Positions 25,901-35,062 are shown, numbered from the stretch's first letter. The stretch is 64,000 nt of DNA from an uncultured Algibacter sp. (GCF_947495675.1 NZ_CANLZX010000004.1:1-64000); one strand, 5' to 3'. Made by a program: numbers and translations. The notes: a model not told the origin generated them from the letters alone.

Positions 25901-27150
25901 TGTTAGCAGAAATAATAACCATTGGCGACGAATTACTTATTGGTCAAGTTGTAGATACCAATTCTGCTTTTATTGCTAAGGAACTTAATAAAATTGGTGT
26001 TTCTGTTTATCAAATTACATCTATTCAAGATGATAAGGCGCATATTCTTCAAGCTCTAAAAGAAGCTGAAAGCCGCGTGGATATTATTATTTGTACTGGA
26101 GGCTTGGGGCCTACAAAAGATGATATTACCAAAAAAACTTTTGCAGAATATTTTAATGACACACTTGTAAAAAACGAATCTGTACTTGAAAATATTGAAA
26201 CCATCTGGAAACAACATGTTAGAACAGAGTTATTACAGGTTAATAAAGACCAAGCTTTAATACCTTCAAAATCAAAACCACTTATGAATAAATTGGGGAC
26301 AGCCCCAGGTATGTGGATTGAAAAAGATAATAAAGTTTTTATATCGCTTCCTGGTGTTCCATATGAAATGGAGGCATTAATAAAGTATCAAGTTGTACCT
26401 CAATTAAAAGAAAAATACAATTGCCCATTTATTCTTCATAAAACCTTACTTGTTTATGGTTTAGGTGAAAGTGCTTTAGCAGCTAGAATTGAAGATTGGG
26501 AAGATGCCTTACCAAAACATATTAAATTAGCTTACTTACCCAATTTAGGTAAAATGCGTTTGCGCTTATCTTCAAAAGGTTTTGATGAAGTATTATTAAA
26601 TAAAGAGGTTCAAGAACAAATAGATCAAGTAATACCTTTAATAAAAGAAGAGTATGCTGGTTTAGAAGATGAAGACGGTTCTGTAGAAGTTGTTATAGCA
26701 AAAAGACTAACTAAAATTGATAAAACATTAGCTATTGCAGAAAGTTGTACAGGAGGCGCAGTTGCTGAACGTTTTACGGTACATTCTGGTGCATCTGCAT
26801 TTTTTAAAGGTGGATTGGTAACATATTCAACACAATCTAAAATTAACGTTTTAAAGGTTTCAAAAGAAGAAATTGATGCTTTTTCTGTAGTAAGTTCTCA
26901 AGTAGCAGAAGCTATGGCGAAGAATGCACAGCAATTATTTCAGTCTGATTATGCTATTGCTACAACCGGAAATGCAGGGCCAACTAAAGGTGATTCTGAT
27001 GCCGAGGTAGGAACAGTTTTTATTGCTATTGCTACAAAAACAGGCGTTTATTCGCAAGAATTTAACTTCGGAAATTCTCGAATAAAAGTGATAAATAAAG
27101 CCGTAAATAAGGCGCTAGAATTGTTGTTAAAAGAAATTTTTAAAAATTGA
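25900..27150 (+). CDS. cinA: CinA: nicotinamide-nucleotide amidohydrolase/competence-damage protein
   Basis: 416 residues with two domains. The N-terminal MoaB/MogA-like domain covers about 1-170 (ITIGDELLIGQVVDTN, ICTGGLGPTKDD, SLPGVPYEM). The C-terminal amidase domain covers about 260-416 (AIAESCTGGAVAE with nucleophile Ser282; ATTGNAGPTKGD). It hydrolyses nicotinamide mononucleotide to nicotinate mononucleotide and cleans up damaged pyridine nucleotides. It begins at ATG 25900, sharing one base with the Hpt stop codon. Confidence 0.96.
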   Translation: MLAEIITIGDELLIGQVVDTNSAFIAKELNKIGVSVYQITSIQDDKAHILQALKEAESRVDIIICTGGLGPTKDDITKKTFAEYFNDTLVKNESVLENIETIWKQHVRTELLQVNKDQALIPSKSKPLMNKLGTAPGMWIEKDNKVFISLPGVPYEMEALIKYQVVPQLKEKYNCPFILHKTLLVYGLGESALAARIEDWEDALPKHIKLAYLPNLGKMRLRLSSKGFDEVLLNKEVQEQIDQVIPLIKEEYAGLEDEDGSVEVVIAKRLTKIDKTLAIAESCTGGAVAERFTVHSGASAFFKGGLVTYSTQSKINVLKVSKEEIDAFSVVSSQVAEAMAKNAQQLFQSDYAIATTGNAGPTKGDSDAEVGTVFIAIATKTGVYSQEFNFGNSRIKVINKAVNKALELLLKEIFKN

Positions 27151-27161
27151 TAAAATTTAGG

Positions 27162-27191
27162 TTGTCATAATATAAAGATTTTATATATTTG
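27162..27191 (+). promoter_or_regulatory. Bacteroidota-type promoter of the rpmB operon
   Basis: TTG at 27162-27164 and TATATTTG at 27184-27191 are separated by 19 bp, an exact fit to TTG-N17-23-TAnnTTTG. The start codon follows 42 bp later. Confidence 0.75.
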
Positions 27192-27232
27192 CACCTCGAT
27201 TTTAAGCAACAACGAAATTAAAGTTATATAGA

Positions 27233-27469
27233 ATGTCAAGAGTTTGTGAACTTACAGGAAAGAAGGCCATGGTTGGTAACAATGTGTCTCATGCAATGAA
27301 CAGAACTAAACGCAAATTTCATGCGAATTTAGTAAAGAAACGTTTTTACATTCCAGAAGAAGATAACTGGATAACTTTAAAAGTTTCTACATCTGCTTTA
27401 AAAACTATCAACAAAATAGGAATTTCTGCAGCAATTAAAGAAGCAAAATCTAAAGGGTTTTTAAAATAA
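27233..27469 (+). CDS. rpmB: 50S ribosomal protein L28
   Basis: 78 residues. Starts MSRVCELTGKKAMVGNNVSH, the L28 hallmark, then KRKFHANLVKKRFYI. L28 binds 23S rRNA near the exit of the large subunit. There is no zinc-binding CxxC, so it is the cysteine-free form. First gene of the rpmB-rpmG-DUF4295 operon, a standard Bacteroidota order, with a clear promoter at 27162-27191. Confidence 0.98.
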   Translation: MSRVCELTGKKAMVGNNVSHAMNRTKRKFHANLVKKRFYIPEEDNWITLKVSTSALKTINKIGISAAIKEAKSKGFLK

Positions 27470-27494
27470 TAGCTGTATTTAATAAGAAAAAGAC

Positions 27495-27677
27495 ATGGCA
27501 AAGAAAGGCAATAGAATACAAGTAATCTTAGAGTGCACAGAGCACAAAGAGTCTGGACAACCAGGAACTTCAAGATACATTACAACCAAAAACAAAAAGA
27601 ATACGCCAGATAGAATGGAGATTAAGAAATTTAATCCTATCCTTAAGCGTATGACAGTTCATAAAGAAATCAAGTAA
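27495..27677 (+). CDS. rpmG: 50S ribosomal protein L33
   Basis: 60 residues: [20 protein letters not shown], then [21 protein letters not shown]. Only one cysteine remains in the N-terminal part and the C-terminal CxxC is absent, so this is the zinc-free type. Component of the large subunit near the E site. It follows rpmB by 25 bp. Confidence 0.98.
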   Translation: MAKKGNRIQVILECTEHKESGQPGTSRYITTKNKKNTPDRMEIKKFNPILKRMTVHKEIK

Positions 27678-27688
27678 AAAAATAGATC

Positions 27689-27841
27689 ATGGCAAAGAAA
27701 TCAGTAGCATCATTACAAACAGGGTCTAAAAGATTAACAAAAGCAATAAAAATGGTTAAGTCTCCAAAAACAGGAGCTTACATGTTTGTTGAATCTATTA
27801 TGAATCCAGAACAAGTTAATGACTTTTTAGCTAAAAAGTAA
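27689..27841 (+). CDS. DUF4295 small basic protein
   Basis: A 50-residue protein read directly from the sequence: it begins MAKKSVASLQTGSKRLTKAI and ends NPEQVNDFLAKK. It is lysine-rich. This family sits between rpmG and ftsY throughout Bacteroidota and is probably a lineage-specific ribosome-associated protein; that role is inference from position and composition. It starts 11 bp after the rpmG stop and is followed by a strong terminator. Confidence 0.93.
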   Translation: MAKKSVASLQTGSKRLTKAIKMVKSPKTGAYMFVESIMNPEQVNDFLAKK

Positions 27842-27865
27842 TTAACATAGTTTCAAGATATTATA

Positions 27866-27900
27866 AGCTGCTTTCTATACGAAAGCGGCTTTTTTATTTT
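27866..27900 (+). terminator. Terminator of the rpmB operon
   Basis: AGCTGCTTTC / GAAAGCGGCT, a 10-bp stem with one T-G pair and a 5-nt loop, then TTTTTATTTT. Confidence 0.88.
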
Positions 27901-27961
27901 ATATTTATCTGCCATAATAACAGTTGTTAGATTGTGGTAAGATAATTGACAACAATAAATT

Positions 27962-27988
27962 GGGCGTTTCCACATGAGATAGGCTTTT
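27962..27988 (+). repeat. Possible decayed left end of the GC-rich repeat (copy D)
   Basis: GGGCGTTTCCACATGAGATA then GGCTTTT aligns with GGGCGTTACCACAAGGGTCG then GGCTTTT, with six differences over 27 bp. No right end is found. It may be a remnant; chance similarity is not excluded. Confidence 0.4.
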
Positions 27989-28117
27989 ATTTATGATAAT
28001 AAATGTTTTAATTTATACATAATTAGAGCATAAGTATAGAGTTTATACTTAGTATTTTAAATAAGTTAGAGTCCTTAACGCAGATTAAAGTTTAAATTAA
28101 ACCAACCAATAAGTAAA

Positions 28118-29092
28118 ATGAGTTTTTTTAAAAAAATATTTTCTTCAGAAAAAAAAGAAACCCTAGATAAAGGATTAGAGAAAACTAAAACAAGTTTTTT
28201 AGGTAAACTAAGTAAAGCTGTTGCAGGAAAATCTAAAGTAGATGATGATGTTTTAGATAATCTTGAAGAAGTTTTAGTATCTAGTGATGTGGGTGTAAAT
28301 ACTACATTAAAAGTTATTGAACGAATTGAAGCTCGTGTTTCAAAAGATAAATACTTAGGTACTGATGAGCTTAATAAAATTCTTCGGGAAGAAATTGCGG
28401 CATTATTAAGTGAAACAAACTCCGGAGAAGAAACAGAATACACGATTCCTGATTTACCAAAACAAGCTAACGGAACCAAAACACCTTATGTATTAATGGT
28501 GGTTGGGGTTAATGGTGTTGGAAAAACAACAACTATAGGAAAGTTGGCCTACCAATTTAAAAAACAAGGACTAAAAGTTGTACTTGGTGCTGCAGATACC
28601 TTTAGAGCCGCTGCTATAGATCAGCTTCAAGTATGGGCAGATCGCGTAGACGTGCCAATGGTTCGACAAGATATGGGTAGTGACCCTGCATCTGTTGCTT
28701 TTGATGCTTTAGAGTCTGGTGTTAATCAAAACGCAGATGTAATTATTATTGATACTGCAGGTAGATTGCATAATAAAATAAACCTAATGAACGAGCTTAC
28801 AAAAGTAAAGCGCGTTATGCAAAAAGTTGTTGGCGATGCACCTCACGATGTTTTATTAGTTTTAGATGGATCAACAGGTCAAAATGCATTCGAGCAAGCT
28901 AAACAGTTTACAGCAGCAACAGAAGTAACATCATTAGCTGTTACAAAACTAGATGGTACTGCAAAAGGTGGTGTAGTAATTGGAATTTCAGACCAGTTTC
29001 AAATTCCTGTAAAATATATTGGAGTAGGCGAAGGCATTGAAGACTTACAAGTTTTTAATAAATACGAGTTTGTAGATTCTTTTTTTAAATAG
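28118..29092 (+). CDS. ftsY: Signal recognition particle receptor FtsY
   Basis: 324 residues, the short Bacteroidota form without the long acidic A domain. The N domain spans about 1-110 and begins with a basic amphipathic stretch (MSFFKKIFSSEKK) that can bind membrane. The G domain follows: GVNGVGKTTTIGK (130-142), the DTFRAAAIDQL insertion-box region, DTAGRLHNK and TKLDGTAKGG. It receives ribosome-SRP complexes at the membrane with Ffh. Position after DUF4295 is conserved in the phylum, here separated by a terminator and 276 bp. Confidence 0.97.
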   Translation: MSFFKKIFSSEKKETLDKGLEKTKTSFLGKLSKAVAGKSKVDDDVLDNLEEVLVSSDVGVNTTLKVIERIEARVSKDKYLGTDELNKILREEIAALLSETNSGEETEYTIPDLPKQANGTKTPYVLMVVGVNGVGKTTTIGKLAYQFKKQGLKVVLGAADTFRAAAIDQLQVWADRVDVPMVRQDMGSDPASVAFDALESGVNQNADVIIIDTAGRLHNKINLMNELTKVKRVMQKVVGDAPHDVLLVLDGSTGQNAFEQAKQFTAATEVTSLAVTKLDGTAKGGVVIGISDQFQIPVKYIGVGEGIEDLQVFNKYEFVDSFFK

Positions 29093-29185
29093 CTAGTATT
29101 TTTTTCTTTTGTCTTAAATATAATAACCATTAAATAGTCATTTGTTGTTGTTTTATAGGTTTTTAAATGATTTTTAAAAAACAAA

Positions 29186-30259
29186 CTAATTAATTACAGC
29201 ATTAATTTTTGCCCATAAATCATTATCAAAAGAGGATAATGCAAAATTATCACCATCAGCAGCGTTACCCATTCTTATTATTATAAGGTCTTTGCTAGGA
29301 ACTACGTATATTTTCTGGTCATTCTTTCCTAATGCAGCATACATGTCATCAGGTGCATTTGGAACTAATTTCCCATTAAATTTAAATTGACTTTGTGGTA
29401 AATGATAACTCGATTTTCCATTAAGCCACCATAAATAACCGTAAGCTTCATTAATATTTTGTGAAGTATTGGTGGCTTCCCTTAAAAAGGCTTCAGGTAT
29501 AATTTGTGTGTTTTCCCATTTTCCTTTTGCAGCTATTAATAAACCAAAACGCGCCATACTACGTGTATTGCTCCAATAAACACTTAAATCGCCTAAATTT
29601 ATCCATTGCCCAGTCATGCCTATTTTATCTCTTAACTTGGTGTTAAAATAATTAGTCCAATTTTGGTTACTAGCTTCAACAATAACATCTTGCATTTTTA
29701 CATAAACATTATGATAAGCCCAACGGGTTCCAGAATCGGCAATATATTGTAAATTTGATGGTGATACATCATCACCCAAAGTATCATCCAAACCAGAATT
29801 CATAGATAATAAATTCTTGCATGTAATTAAGTTTTCTTTTTCTAGTGATGCACTAGTCCAACCAGTCCCTAAATAATCAGATGCTTTATTATTAATATCT
29901 AGCAACCCTTCTTCTTGAGCAATTCCAGAAACAGCAGTTGTTAATGTTTTTCCAGCACTTGCCCAATACCAAGTTTTATTTGCATCATGGTCATTCATGT
30001 AGGCTTCTATAACTATTTTGCCTTTATGCAGCATTATAAAGCTTTTAGTGTTTTTTTCTTCTAAATAATCAAGTAAAACTTGTGTTTCACTTTCGTTCCA
30101 GTTTAACTCGCTGATAGACTTGGTATCCCAAGTGTCAGAAATTAAAGAAGGGAAGTATAATGTGTCAAGAACTGGTTCCTGTTTAACAGTTGAATCATCA
30201 GAAGAACAATTAAAGATTAAAATAAGAAATGGAATTATGATATAAAAGTGGGATTTCAT
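29186..30259 (-). CDS. Beta-lactamase-family serine hydrolase, lipoprotein
   Basis: The start is placed at ATG 30259 (357 residues) because it opens a lipoprotein signal (PFLILIFNC); a TTG five codons earlier is rejected. The hydrolase has Ser101-A-G-Lys104 (YWASAGKTLT) as the SxxK motif and Tyr182-His-Asn (WAYHNVYV) as the YxN motif. A C-terminal segment with GLGKNDQKIYVVPSKDL-like pattern stands in for the third motif. This is the class C beta-lactamase/esterase/DD-peptidase fold. Resistance to beta-lactams cannot be assumed; esterase or peptidase activity in the periplasm is as likely. Single gene, convergent with ftsY. Confidence 0.88.
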   Translation of the reverse strand: MKSHFYIIIPFLILIFNCSSDDSTVKQEPVLDTLYFPSLISDTWDTKSISELNWNESETQVLLDYLEEKNTKSFIMLHKGKIVIEAYMNDHDANKTWYWASAGKTLTTAVSGIAQEEGLLDINNKASDYLGTGWTSASLEKENLITCKNLLSMNSGLDDTLGDDVSPSNLQYIADSGTRWAYHNVYVKMQDVIVEASNQNWTNYFNTKLRDKIGMTGQWINLGDLSVYWSNTRSMARFGLLIAAKGKWENTQIIPEAFLREATNTSQNINEAYGYLWWLNGKSSYHLPQSQFKFNGKLVPNAPDDMYAALGKNDQKIYVVPSKDLIIIRMGNAADGDNFALSSFDNDLWAKINAVIN

Positions 30260-30341
30260 AACTAAGGTTTTCAATTTAGGACTATCAAATATATGAAAGG
30301 TTTAATTAAGTTGTATCTTTGCGCCCTGATTTATAGATAGT

Positions 30342-31649
30342 ATGCGCACAAAGACTTTAAAGAAAAATAAGATTAATGTAGTAACACTTGGTTGTAGTAA
30401 AAATGTTTACGACAGCGAGGTATTAATGGGTCAGTTAAAGGCCAATGGAAAAGATGTTGCACATGAAGAGGAAGGCAATATTGTAGTAATAAATACCTGC
30501 GGTTTCATAAACAATGCTAAAGAGGAGAGTGTGAATACTATTTTAGAGTATGTTAAAAAGAAGGATGAAGGTGATGTCGATAAAGTATTTGTAACAGGTT
30601 GTTTAAGTGAACGCTATAAACCAGATTTGATAAAAGAAATACCAAATGTAGATGAGTATTTTGGTACCACAGAGTTGCCAGGATTATTAAAAGCATTGGG
30701 AGCAGATTACAAGCATGAATTGATTGGCGAACGTTTAACAACAACACCAAAAAACTATGCCTACTTAAAAATTGCAGAAGGTTGTGACAGACCATGTTCG
30801 TTTTGTGCCATTCCAATAATGCGAGGCAAACATAGGAGTACACCTATTGAAGAAATTGTTATTGAAGCAGAAAAACTAGCTGCAAACGGTGTAAAAGAAT
30901 TGATTCTTATTGCTCAAGATTTAACTTATTACGGACTCGATTTATATAAAAAACGAAACCTAGCAGAATTACTTGAAGCTTTAGTAAAAGTTGAAGGTGT
31001 AGAATGGATTCGTTTGCATTATGCGTTTCCAACAGGATTTCCGTTGGATGTTTTAGATGTTATGAAACGTGAAGCTAAAGTTTGTAACTATCTAGATATT
31101 CCGTTGCAACATATCTCTGATGATATTTTAAAAAGTATGCGTCGTGGAACTACTAAAGAAAAAACAACTAAATTAATATCTCAATTTAGAGAAGCAGTTC
31201 CAGAAATGACTATTAGAACAACGCTAATAGTTGGGTATCCTGGAGAAACAGAAGCACATTTTCAAGAATTAAAGCAATGGGTTAAAGATATGCGTTTTGA
31301 ACGTTTAGGCTGTTTTACCTATTCTCATGAAGAAAACACACACGCTTATAATTTAGAAGATGATGTTCCCCAAGACGTTAAAATTGACAGAGCCAACCAA
31401 ATTATGGAAATTCAGTCGCAGATTTCTTGGGAATTAAACCAGCAAAAAATAGGGCAGGAGTTTAAAGTGGTTATTGATAGAAAAGAGGGTAATTACTTTG
31501 TTGGAAGAACAGAATTTGATTCGCCAGATGTGGATAACGAAGTTTTAATTGATGCTACTAAAACCTATTTAAAAACAGGCGAGTACACAACCGTAAAAAT
31601 TATAGAAGCGGAAGATTTTGATTTATATGCCGAAGTAGTAACAGCGTAA
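30342..31649 (+). CDS. rimO: Ribosomal protein S12 methylthiotransferase RimO
   Basis: 435 residues. The N-terminal MTTase domain supplies Cys18 (TLGCSKN), Cys53 (INTCGF) and Cys87 (VTGCLSE) for one 4Fe-4S cluster. The radical SAM domain has Cys148, Cys152 and Cys155 (CDRPCSFCAIP). A C-terminal TRAM domain starts near 370. The TLGCSKN start distinguishes RimO from MiaB. It adds a methylthio group to an Asp of S12. TATCTTTG at 30314-30321, 21 bp before ATG, is a likely -7 box. The gene is convergent with ttcA, 7 bp between stops. Confidence 0.96.
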   Translation: MRTKTLKKNKINVVTLGCSKNVYDSEVLMGQLKANGKDVAHEEEGNIVVINTCGFINNAKEESVNTILEYVKKKDEGDVDKVFVTGCLSERYKPDLIKEIPNVDEYFGTTELPGLLKALGADYKHELIGERLTTTPKNYAYLKIAEGCDRPCSFCAIPIMRGKHRSTPIEEIVIEAEKLAANGVKELILIAQDLTYYGLDLYKKRNLAELLEALVKVEGVEWIRLHYAFPTGFPLDVLDVMKREAKVCNYLDIPLQHISDDILKSMRRGTTKEKTTKLISQFREAVPEMTIRTTLIVGYPGETEAHFQELKQWVKDMRFERLGCFTYSHEENTHAYNLEDDVPQDVKIDRANQIMEIQSQISWELNQQKIGQEFKVVIDRKEGNYFVGRTEFDSPDVDNEVLIDATKTYLKTGEYTTVKIIEAEDFDLYAEVVTA

Positions 31650-31656
31650 AAACACT

Positions 31657-32454
31657 CTAAACATAGGTGTCATCTTTTACCGTGGTGTCTTCAAGTGTAT
31701 CAAAATTATAAAGGTTTCTGTCTAGTAAGTGTGAAGGATATACATTTTGTAAAGCATTCATCATAACAGAGCTTCTGTCTGGAAAATCGGTTTCCCAATC
31801 TGCAATCATTTGTTTTACTTTTTTGCGTTGTAAATTCTCTTGAGAACCACACAAATTACATGGTATTATTGGGAAATTCATGTGTTTTGCATAATCTTCA
31901 ATGTCGCTTTCTTTACATAAAGCTAAGGGTCTTAAAACAACTAAATCGCCTGAATCATTTTTAAATTTAGGAGGCATAGTTTCAAGTTTTCCTGCAAAAA
32001 AGAAGTTTAATAAAAAAGTTTCTATAATGTCATTTCTATGATGTCCTAAGGCAAGTTTATTACAACCTAAATCTTTAGCTGCTTTATACAAAGTACCACG
32101 TCTTAATCTAGAACAAAGACTACATGTGGTTTTACCTTCGGGTGTTTTTTCAATAACAACCTTATACGTGTTTTTTTCTATAATTTTATAAGTTACACCC
32201 AATTGGTTTAGGTAATTAGGAAGCACATCTTCAGGAAAACCAGGTTGCTTTTGGTTAAGGTTAACGGCTATAATTTTAAAAGAAATAGGCGCTACTTTTT
32301 GAAAGTGCAGCATCATTTGCAACAAGGTATAACTGTCTTTTCCTCCAGAAAGGCAAACCATAATACTATCACCTTCTTCAATCATTGTGAATTGTTTAAT
32401 GGCTTCGCCAACTGCACGATGTAATTTTTTTGTAGTTTGTTCTATATATTCCAT
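31657..32454 (-). CDS. ttcA: TtcA-like tRNA 2-thiocytidine synthetase
   Basis: 265 residues of the PP-loop ATPase superfamily. The PP loop is SGGKDS (36-41). Cys111 and Cys114 (CSLC) and Cys199 and Cys202 (CNLC) can hold a 4Fe-4S cluster and transfer sulfur to cytidine 32 of t[16 protein letters not shown] is diagnostic of TtcA. The C-terminal region (about 230-265) is acidic and short. Transcribed alone; divergent from the M23 peptidase gene. Confidence 0.93.
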   Translation of the reverse strand: MEYIEQTTKKLHRAVGEAIKQFTMIEEGDSIMVCLSGGKDSYTLLQMMLHFQKVAPISFKIIAVNLNQKQPGFPEDVLPNYLNQLGVTYKIIEKNTYKVVIEKTPEGKTTCSLCSRLRRGTLYKAAKDLGCNKLALGHHRNDIIETFLLNFFFAGKLETMPPKFKNDSGDLVVLRPLALCKESDIEDYAKHMNFPIIPCNLCGSQENLQRKKVKQMIADWETDFPDRSSVMMNALQNVYPSHLLDRNLYNFDTLEDTTVKDDTYV

Positions 32455-32526
32455 GAGTGCAAAAATATTATTTAATCGGATAAAATATAATATTTTAATA
32501 CTTTTGGGTAAATACTTTTAAATGGT

Positions 32527-33213
32527 TTGCCCTTGAATTTTTCAAACGTTCTTTTTAAACTTAATAATTCCCCGATTCGGGTTATAGATGCATCTATAAA
32601 TACATCTAAATATGTGCCATTAGATTTGTCTGAAACTAACGAAAACCTTAATAAAATTGATGTGTCATCAGCTTTAAAATTAGGTGGATATGTTAATAAT
32701 TTTATCTCTAAGCATAAAGCCGAAGTGGCTTATGGTGGTTATTTAGAAGTTAGGAATATTTATAAAAGGAGTAGTCATTTTAACAATCAAGCCAAAGAGG
32801 AGCGTAATATTCATTTAGGTGTTGATATATGGTGTGCTGCTAAAAAACCAATTTTTGCACCGCTAGAGGGTATTGTACATAGTTTTAAAAACAACACTAA
32901 TTACGGCGATTACGGACCAACCATAATTTTAAAACATACTATTAAAGGTTATGAGTTTTATACGCTCTATGGGCATTTAAGTTTAGATTCTATAGCAAAC
33001 TTAAAAGTTGGAACATTGATTAAACAAGGCGAAAAAATGGCGGCTTTAGGTGATGCTTCGGTAAATGGTAATTATCCGCCGCATTTACATTTTCAAATAA
33101 TAAGAGATATTCAAGATTATGTTGGAGATTATCCTGGTGTTTGTTCTAAAACAGACTTAATGTTTTATAAAAATAATTGTCCAGATCCAAACCTGTTATT
33201 AAAGCTACAATAG
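32527..33213 (+). CDS. M23 (LytM-like) metallopeptidase, TTG start
   Basis: A 228-residue peptidase with zinc ligands His96 and Asp100 (HLGVDIW) and His188 in PPHLHF, plus His150 in TLYGHLS. These cleave peptide crosslinks in peptidoglycan. No ATG opens the frame: the nearest upstream in-frame stop is at 32509 and only TTG codons (32527, 32533) precede the conserved part, so TTG is the start. There is no signal peptide, which is odd for a murein hydrolase; the protein may act in the cytoplasm, leave by another route, or be a domain otherwise fused to larger enzymes in related bacteria. Confidence 0.82.
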   Translation: MPLNFSNVLFKLNNSPIRVIDASINTSKYVPLDLSETNENLNKIDVSSALKLGGYVNNFISKHKAEVAYGGYLEVRNIYKRSSHFNNQAKEERNIHLGVDIWCAAKKPIFAPLEGIVHSFKNNTNYGDYGPTIILKHTIKGYEFYTLYGHLSLDSIANLKVGTLIKQGEKMAALGDASVNGNYPPHLHFQIIRDIQDYVGDYPGVCSKTDLMFYKNNCPDPNLLLKLQ

Positions 33214-33225
33214 TTAAAAAGTAGT

Positions 33226-33648
33226 TTATTGTTGCACAAAATTTTTGCGTAAAAGTGTTGCAACTTCTGGAAGATTAGTTATTAATTCTTCAATCACTTC
33301 AGGGTTGGTTAAATCGGTTCTAAAACCAGGTAGCATGCCTAATTCGGCATCATCAAAGTCTGCACAACCCATAGCCCAATTAGTAAAAAGACGTTCTTTT
33401 ACTGTGCTATCGTGTATAATTTTTAAGTCTTTATGTCGTGTGTCTTTTCTTAATCTAACTAATAGATCGTCTATCATTTCTGGTTGACCTTCTATAATTT
33501 GAAGAAAATAACCATTCTTGTGCATTAAAACACCACTAATATTATCAATGGTATTAAAACCACGAGAATCATGTAGTAGGTCTAGTAATTGGCGCTTAGT
33601 AAATTGCTCTACAGCTTGGCTAGAGTAGATAAGGCGGCGAAGTGTCAT
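33226..33648 (-). CDS. BLUF-domain blue-light photoreceptor
   Basis: The start is fixed at ATG 33648 (140 residues) because it places the BLUF residues at their classical numbers: Tyr8 in LIYSS, Asn32, Gln50 in YFLQIIEG, Trp91 and Met93 in NWAMG. This matches the short single-domain PixD/Slr1694 architecture. FAD binds between two helices, and light alters the Tyr-Gln hydrogen bond. The C-terminal 45 residues form two or three helices (ELITNLPEVATLL) for signalling or oligomerisation. No EAL/GGDEF domain or partner gene is adjacent, so the output is unknown. Upstream is a 511-bp non-coding region. Confidence 0.92.
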   Translation of the reverse strand: MTLRRLIYSSQAVEQFTKRQLLDLLHDSRGFNTIDNISGVLMHKNGYFLQIIEGQPEMIDDLLVRLRKDTRHKDLKIIHDSTVKERLFTNWAMGCADFDDAELGMLPGFRTDLTNPEVIEELITNLPEVATLLRKNFVQQ

Positions 33649-34159
33649 ATTTGTTATATATGAAAGTTTTAATCTCTTATGTATATATGGAATATCGTTT
33701 AGGGCAGTTAAACCACATCTATACAAAAGTATCTTTTTTTTCTTACAATATCTAGATTCAATTTCTTTTTTAGATGAATGGTATATAGTCTTTAATGTGT
33801 TAGTTCTCTTTGGTTAAAACAAATTGTTACTTGCTATTTTGCCACTTTTTTTAATTGATATATAAATTTAAGTAAGCTGTTGTATTAAACATTTCAAGGA
33901 AGCTTTACGCTATATAATTATCAAACATGTCGTGTTTTTAGTTTAATTGAAACTATGTAATAATTAATTTGACTAATATTATCGCTATGTTATTATTATT
34001 ATAAGAGGAATTTGGAGTCATAGAGCGTTTACTTTTCGGGTTTTTAAACAGACTTTTAAAAAACGGAACATTAATATCTTTGATTAAGTTTTACTATGGT
34101 TGGATAAGATAATGAGGTTAATAAAACAAGAATGTTAGTATTACGTTATTATGCGACGT
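33649..34159. other. 511-bp intergenic region
   Basis: Lies between the BLUF gene start and the LysR gene stop. AT-rich, with no ORF, repeat, tRNA or convincing terminator that I can see. It must hold the BLUF promoter, but no clear TAnnTTTG box is visible on the minus strand. Confidence 0.5.
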
Positions 34160-35062
34160 TTATTTCATTTTTGATGTAAATATATTCTTAATTGTATCTA
34201 ATTCTTTTTTGTATTTCAAATCTGTTCTTGATGCAAAATATAGGGTGTTTTCCGTTTTAACTTTTCCTTCCCAAACTAAATTTATTTCATTGCTTAAAAT
34301 TTGTTCTTGACATAAAAAATCCGGCACTAATGCAAGTCCGTTTCCATTCTTTAAACATCTTATAATAGAAGTAATATTCGGTAAAATATAGTTTGGTTTA
34401 AAAGCAGGTTTCTTATTAAAATTCTCAAACCAAAAACGCCTAAAATGTTCCATTTCGTTTGATGAACTATACCAAATATTTTGAAGTAGTTCGTCTTCTA
34501 ACTCGTTTAAGTTGTTAGATTTTAGGTGTTTTTGTATTTTAGTTATGTTCGTTTTATTTCCTGCGATTAAAACGATTCTTTCTTTTGAAAACGGAACATA
34601 CTCAACCAATGATTTTTTTTCATTCTGTTTTTTAGGTGTTATTACTAAATCTAAAATGCCATTGTTAAGGTCTTTGATTAAATCTGTATGTGCTCCAAAT
34701 CTTGCGACTAGGTCAAAGTCTAGCTTGGAAATTTCGGGTTCAATAATAAGTTGAAACATTTCAGAACACATTCCAATGTTTAGGGATGGATTTTTTTCTT
34801 GCGTTGTTTTTTTAAAATGCTGTTCTGCAATTTCAAGTTTTTTTAAAGATTCAATAATATATTCGTATAAAAATTTTCCATCCTCTGTTGGAATCATTTT
34901 TCTAGAAGTACGTTCAAATAGTTTTTTGCCAACATAAGCTTCTAAAGCATTCAAGTGTACACTAACTCCGGGTTGGGAAGCAAATAAAGCAATAGACGCT
35001 TTAGTTAAAGTTCCGTTTTCATATATTTCTTTAAATGTTCTGTACCATTCTAAATTTACCAT
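34160..35062 (-). CDS. LysR-family transcriptional regulator
   Basis: 300 residues. The N-terminal winged HTH has the LysR pattern (WYRTFKEIYENGTLTKAS, then SQPGVSVHLNALE and KLFERTSRKMIPTEDG). The effector domain occupies about 90-300 with a type 2 periplasmic-binding fold. The gene is divergent from the MdaB-like reductase gene with 93 bp between starts, the usual layout when a LysR protein controls its neighbour. I infer that it regulates the reductase, perhaps in response to quinones or oxidants. The effector is unknown. Confidence 0.92.
   Translation of the reverse strand: MVNLEWYRTFKEIYENGTLTKASIALFASQPGVSVHLNALEAYVGKKLFERTSRKMIPTEDGKFLYEYIIESLKKLEIAEQHFKKTTQEKNPSLNIGMCSEMFQLIIEPEISKLDFDLVARFGAHTDLIKDLNNGILDLVITPKKQNEKKSLVEYVPFSKERIVLIAGNKTNITKIQKHLKSNNLNELEDELLQNIWYSSSNEMEHFRRFWFENFNKKPAFKPNYILPNITSIIRCLKNGNGLALVPDFLCQEQILSNEINLVWEGKVKTENTLYFASRTDLKYKKELDTIKNIFTSKMK

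Noticed and set aside
29186..30259. Beta-lactamase resistance determinant
   Set aside because: Only the SxxK/YxN fold is shared; many such proteins are esterases or peptidases, and nothing in the context points to resistance.
33649..33726. N-terminal extension of the BLUF protein from TTG at 33726
   Set aside because: The ATG at 33648 gives exact BLUF residue numbering.
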